Shown: piece after piece, positions 54,281-56,907 of the stretch
Numbering within the stretch: position 1 is the stretch's first letter
Layout: every line of letters begins with the position of its first letter
Assembly (NCBI GenBank): GCA_031292375.1
Contig: JARLHF010000016.1
Span: 1-56,907 of the forward strand
Reading direction: 5' to 3'
DNA from: Chlamydiales bacterium
GTDB taxonomy: Bacteria > Chlamydiota > Chlamydiia > Chlamydiales > VFKH01
DNA length: 56,907 nt
Program-made: the position numbers and the translations under genes
Notes under the pieces: generated by a model
What the model saw: the letters and a program-made list of their open reading frames with translations, nothing else
What the model was told of the DNA's origin: nothing
Databases searched by the model: none

Positions 54281-55531
54281 GTGAAGAAGAATGTAACTTA
54301 TTTTAATTTTATAATTTTCTTGTTATTAGTGCTTGTGGTTTATTTTGAGCAGGTTTTTGCCAGTGAGGCATATATAGCTAATAATAGTGATAATAGTGTA
54401 ACCGTAATTAATGCTAATACAAGAGTATTTATAGAAACAATTCCTGTTGGCAATGGTCCTCAGGGGGTTGCTGTCACCCCAAATGGTAGCTATGCGTACA
54501 TAACAAATGCAAGTGGTAATACTGTTTCTGTTATAGATACAACTACTAAAGCCGTTGTTGATGTAATTTCAGTAGGTATAGGAGTTACTCCTGTCGGGGT
54601 TGCAGTTTCTCCTGATGGAAGCCTTGTTTACGTATCCAATAATGGTGAAAGCACGGTTTCTGTTATCAACGCAGAAACTAATATCGTTACTGGCTCTATT
54701 ACTGTGGGTTTTGCTCCAGTTGGAATTGCATTTACTCCCGATGGAAATTTTGCATATGTAGCTAATACTTTTGAAGATAATATTTCTGTAATTGATATAG
54801 GAAGTGGCTCTGTCATAAATACAGTTCCTGTTGGAGGATTTCCTTTTGGTGTTGCAGTTACTCCCAATGGAAGTTATGTTTATGCAACTAATTTAACTTC
54901 TGGTACTGTCTCTGTAATTGACACAAGTAGCAACATAGTTGTGGATGAAATTACTGTTGCATCAGAACCTAGATATCTTGCGATCACTCCTAATGGTGAG
55001 TTTGTTTATGTTGCCAATAGTGGTAGTGATGAAATTTCGGTAATTACTACTGCAAGCAATACAGTCACAGACACAATTTCTGCTTCTATTGGAGTAAGTC
55101 CTTTTGGTGTAGCAATTGTACCAGGGGGTGGTTTTGTTTATGTCACAAATAACGGTAGTAACAATGCCTCTGTAATTGATACTAACACCAATCTAGTTAT
55201 AGAGACTATTAGTACTGGTGCTGGACCACAAGGAATTGCTATTACTTCATCCCCACTACCTCCAGCTAGTTTAACCGGACAAAAAGAAACAAATAATTTT
55301 CCTTTTCAAAAGCAATTTATAAATGTATTATCATGGACTGCAAGCTCAAGTAGTAATATTGTGTCTTATAATATTTATAGAGATAGTGTTTTGATTGGCT
55401 CTGTTTCTTCTAGCGCCCTTTTGAGTTACATAGATACTTCTATTAATAAATCAGAAGGATATACATATGGCGTAACTGCCGTGAACGCAATTGGTTCAGA
55501 GAGTGCTCCTATAACAGTTTTTATCCAATAG
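54281..55531 (+). CDS. Secreted YVTN beta-propeller protein with C-terminal FN3-like domain
   Basis: 416 residues from GTG 54281 (MKKNVTYFNFIIFLLLVLVV signal sequence, GGGA upstream); an ATG at 54263 would give 422. After the signal come about seven 42-residue repeats of the YVTN type (for example VSPDGSLVYVSNNGESTVSV), enough to close a seven-bladed propeller, then about 90 residues resembling a fibronectin type III domain (VSYNIYRDSVLIGS, YTYGVTAVNAIGSESAP). Likely exposed at the surface and used for binding. It precedes a barrel protein by 11 bases. Confidence 0.85.
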   Translation: MKKNVTYFNFIIFLLLVLVVYFEQVFASEAYIANNSDNSVTVINANTRVFIETIPVGNGPQGVAVTPNGSYAYITNASGNTVSVIDTTTKAVVDVISVGIGVTPVGVAVSPDGSLVYVSNNGESTVSVINAETNIVTGSITVGFAPVGIAFTPDGNFAYVANTFEDNISVIDIGSGSVINTVPVGGFPFGVAVTPNGSYVYATNLTSGTVSVIDTSSNIVVDEITVASEPRYLAITPNGEFVYVANSGSDEISVITTASNTVTDTISASIGVSPFGVAIVPGGGFVYVTNNGSNNASVIDTNTNLVIETISTGAGPQGIAITSSPLPPASLTGQKETNNFPFQKQFINVLSWTASSSSNIVSYNIYRDSVLIGSVSSSALLSYIDTSINKSEGYTYGVTAVNAIGSESAPITVFIQ

Positions 55532-55542
55532 TTTTAAGGCCA

Positions 55543-56190
55543 ATGATGAAAAAATATATTTCTATAATTTTTGGTTGTGTTGTCGCGATGAGCCACTATC
55601 TACATGCTAATGTGATTCATAAGGCATGTCCTTTAGAAAAGGTTGTAGTAGCGTTTCGCACTAGCTATTTTTATCCAAGCTCCTCTACTTTTCGAGATAT
55701 GTTTCAGGGAGGAGTTAACTTTCAATTAACCAGTACAATTCCGATTTATAAAAGGCAAAATTTGTGGTTAAAAAGAGCTACCTTATGGACAGGTATAGAC
55801 TATTTTTATAAGGATGGACACTCAACGTTTTTAAGTGATAAAACTCATATACAAATAATTCCACTAACATTGGGGTTGAAGTATTATCTACCAAGCTTGT
55901 GTTTTAAGTTACCTTTGACTTGTTATGTAGCTGCTGGTATGCGGTATTACTTTGTGCATACGCATAATGATTCTAATGTTGTTCAACAAGTGATTGATAG
56001 GAGTGGTGTTGGAGCTGTTGTTGAAACTGGTGTAATGACGGCTATTTATGATCACATTATTTTGGATCTATTTGTCTCTTATTCATTTAAATATTTTAGA
56101 GCGCCTTCTATTGATAATCTGGCTGTAGAAGGTGTTGGGCTGAATGTAGGTGGGGTTAATGTTGGTATGGGCATCGGCTATGAATTCTAA
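55543..56190 (+). CDS. Small outer-membrane beta-barrel protein
   Basis: 215 residues with a signal peptide (MMKKYISIIFGCVVAMSHYLHA). The mature part has amphipathic strands (VVVAFRTSYFYPSS; TLWTGIDYFYKDG; PLTCYVAAGMRYYFVHTH) and ends MGIGYEF, a terminal Phe typical of barrels; about eight strands are possible (OmpW/OmpA-like size). It follows the propeller gene closely and is probably co-transcribed, so it might anchor it. No family is recognised with certainty. Confidence 0.75.
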   Translation: MMKKYISIIFGCVVAMSHYLHANVIHKACPLEKVVVAFRTSYFYPSSSTFRDMFQGGVNFQLTSTIPIYKRQNLWLKRATLWTGIDYFYKDGHSTFLSDKTHIQIIPLTLGLKYYLPSLCFKLPLTCYVAAGMRYYFVHTHNDSNVVQQVIDRSGVGAVVETGVMTAIYDHIILDLFVSYSFKYFRAPSIDNLAVEGVGLNVGGVNVGMGIGYEF

Positions 56191-56582
56191 AGGCTTTTGG
56201 TCGGATTTTCATTTTACTCCTAGTTAATGTACGATGGCTGCGAGCTGAACAGATAGAGCTATTAGATAATAGCGCTTTAACTACCATAAGAGACCAGTTT
56301 TACGCTTCTTTAGAAACAAGAGCAAGAGATGTACTTGATAAAGTCATTAAAGATAAATTGCCAACACCTCTAGATCCCGTACAACATTTCCTTCAAATAG
56401 TGAAGACATCGGTACAAGAAGCTACTCATTTTGTCTATAATAACAAGCAAATGCTTGCAATGCGTTTTTTAGAAATCATTGCATCTCCTCAAATATCTGT
56501 TACACTTGCTTCGCTAGATTTGCTCCATCAACAATCGGTCAATAAAAATGCAACTGTCGATTTGTTGATGTATTTTTTATAG
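56184..56582 (+). pseudogene. Gene fragment without a start codon
   Basis: An open frame of 132 codons follows the barrel gene and overlaps its last bases, but no ATG or GTG occurs in it and the only TTG is at 56358. The sequence has protein-like character (RAEQIELLDNSALTTIRDQF; ATHFVYNNKQMLAMRFLEII). It ends inside the 125-bp repeat. Likely the C-terminal remnant of a helical protein. Confidence 0.5.
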
Positions 56583-56657
56583 TCATTATCCTTTTTATAT
56601 GGCTAAATCGATGAGGTATGCACATCTAATAAGGCGGTTTGATACACAAAATTAGGG
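56533..56657 (+). repeat. 125-bp direct repeat, copy 2
   Basis: Matches 53833-53957; the two copies are exactly 2700 bases apart and bracket the propeller/barrel genes. Confidence 0.9.
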
Positions 56658-56735
56658 TAGAACATTATCGATACAGTTTTATGGTAATTATAAGAAAATC
56701 TTTATGGCCTTTTTACAGAATAATCATAATTATTT

Positions 56736-56768
56736 CCCAATTTTGCCCCACTGGCAAACATTGAATTA
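56736..56768. repeat. Dispersed 33-bp repeat interrupted by the hairpin element
   Basis: Identical to 50352-50384. Right after TGAATTA the 164-bp hairpin element begins, whereas the copy at 50384 continues with CAGTAAAGTACCA. Confidence 0.85.
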
Positions 56769-56907
56769 GACTTCTTGCATAATTAGCTTTGCTTAGAAAA
56801 ATTGAAATTTTTTGAGTAGATTTATTGATAAATTTTTCAAGCATATGTGAACATATGGTTGAAAAATTTAACGATAAAGATGTCAAAAAAGACAATTTTA
56901 ACAAGCA
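56767..56907. mobile_element. 164-bp palindromic MITE, copy 2 (cut by window end)
   Basis: The 141 bases seen match 51676-51816 with one mismatch. The near-identity indicates recent activity. Confidence 0.88.

Overview
The window is about 57 kb of AT-rich DNA from a member of the Chlamydiota. Three blocks of gene order, recalled from Chlamydia, support this: trmL-mip-aspS-hisS / uhpC-dnaE / TPR protein-LptE-like-rsbW-dacF; lnt-lpxC-fabZ-lpxA-fmt followed by inclusion-membrane (Inc) protein genes; and the S10/spc/alpha ribosomal cluster ending in rplQ and gapA. The ribosomal cluster has no rpsJ, rpsN or rpmD at the usual sites, which also fits. Extra genes, dispersed palindromes and a mobile-element-rich right end suggest an environmental chlamydia (Rhabdochlamydia-, Simkania- or Parachlamydia-like) rather than a Chlamydia species; the family is an inference.

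Layout. 1-4543 (minus strand): the 5' end of a GxxExxY gene with its iterated leader, then trmL, mip, aspS and hisS. 4925-9189: lineage-specific genes inserted between hisS and uhpC, led by a 777-residue candidate effector with ankyrin-like repeats, a possible permuted papain-like (LRAT/NlpC-P60-like) C-terminal domain and a C-terminal Cys-Ile-Leu-Leu (CaaX) motif. 9345-23816: uhpC, dnaE, envelope genes (TPR protein, LptE-like lipoprotein), rsbW, two tandem D,D-carboxypeptidase paralogues separated by a MITE-like element, rsmA, a SurA-like chaperone and rsmB. 23934-29318: a DoxX-like protein, lnt and the lipid A genes lpxC-fabZ-lpxA, then fmt. 29453-32874: three related Inc-like proteins at the position of Chlamydia cap1 (CT529). 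33657-46020: 21 genes, rplC to rplQ. Then gapA and a chlamydia-conserved acidic/basic protein.

48103-56907 is accessory. A tRNA-Leu(UAA) gene and a 55-bp copy of its 3' half 2.35 kb downstream bracket a small island carrying a beta-barrel porin, a 163-bp tandem repeat, hairpins and a Phd-like antitoxin remnant. Beyond it lie an Sfp-type phosphopantetheinyl transferase, a NudC-like Nudix hydrolase, fragments of an alpha/beta hydrolase and an S9 peptidase, a YVTN beta-propeller/FN3 surface protein with a barrel partner, and two copies of a 164-bp fully palindromic element flanked by TA.

Taken together, the core genes make lipid A, export and anchor envelope proteins, import hexose phosphates and run translation. 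The lineage-specific genes look aimed at the host: a candidate prenylated effector, the Inc cluster and the surface propeller/barrel pair. Short palindromic repeats occur across the window and record repeated insertion and decay.
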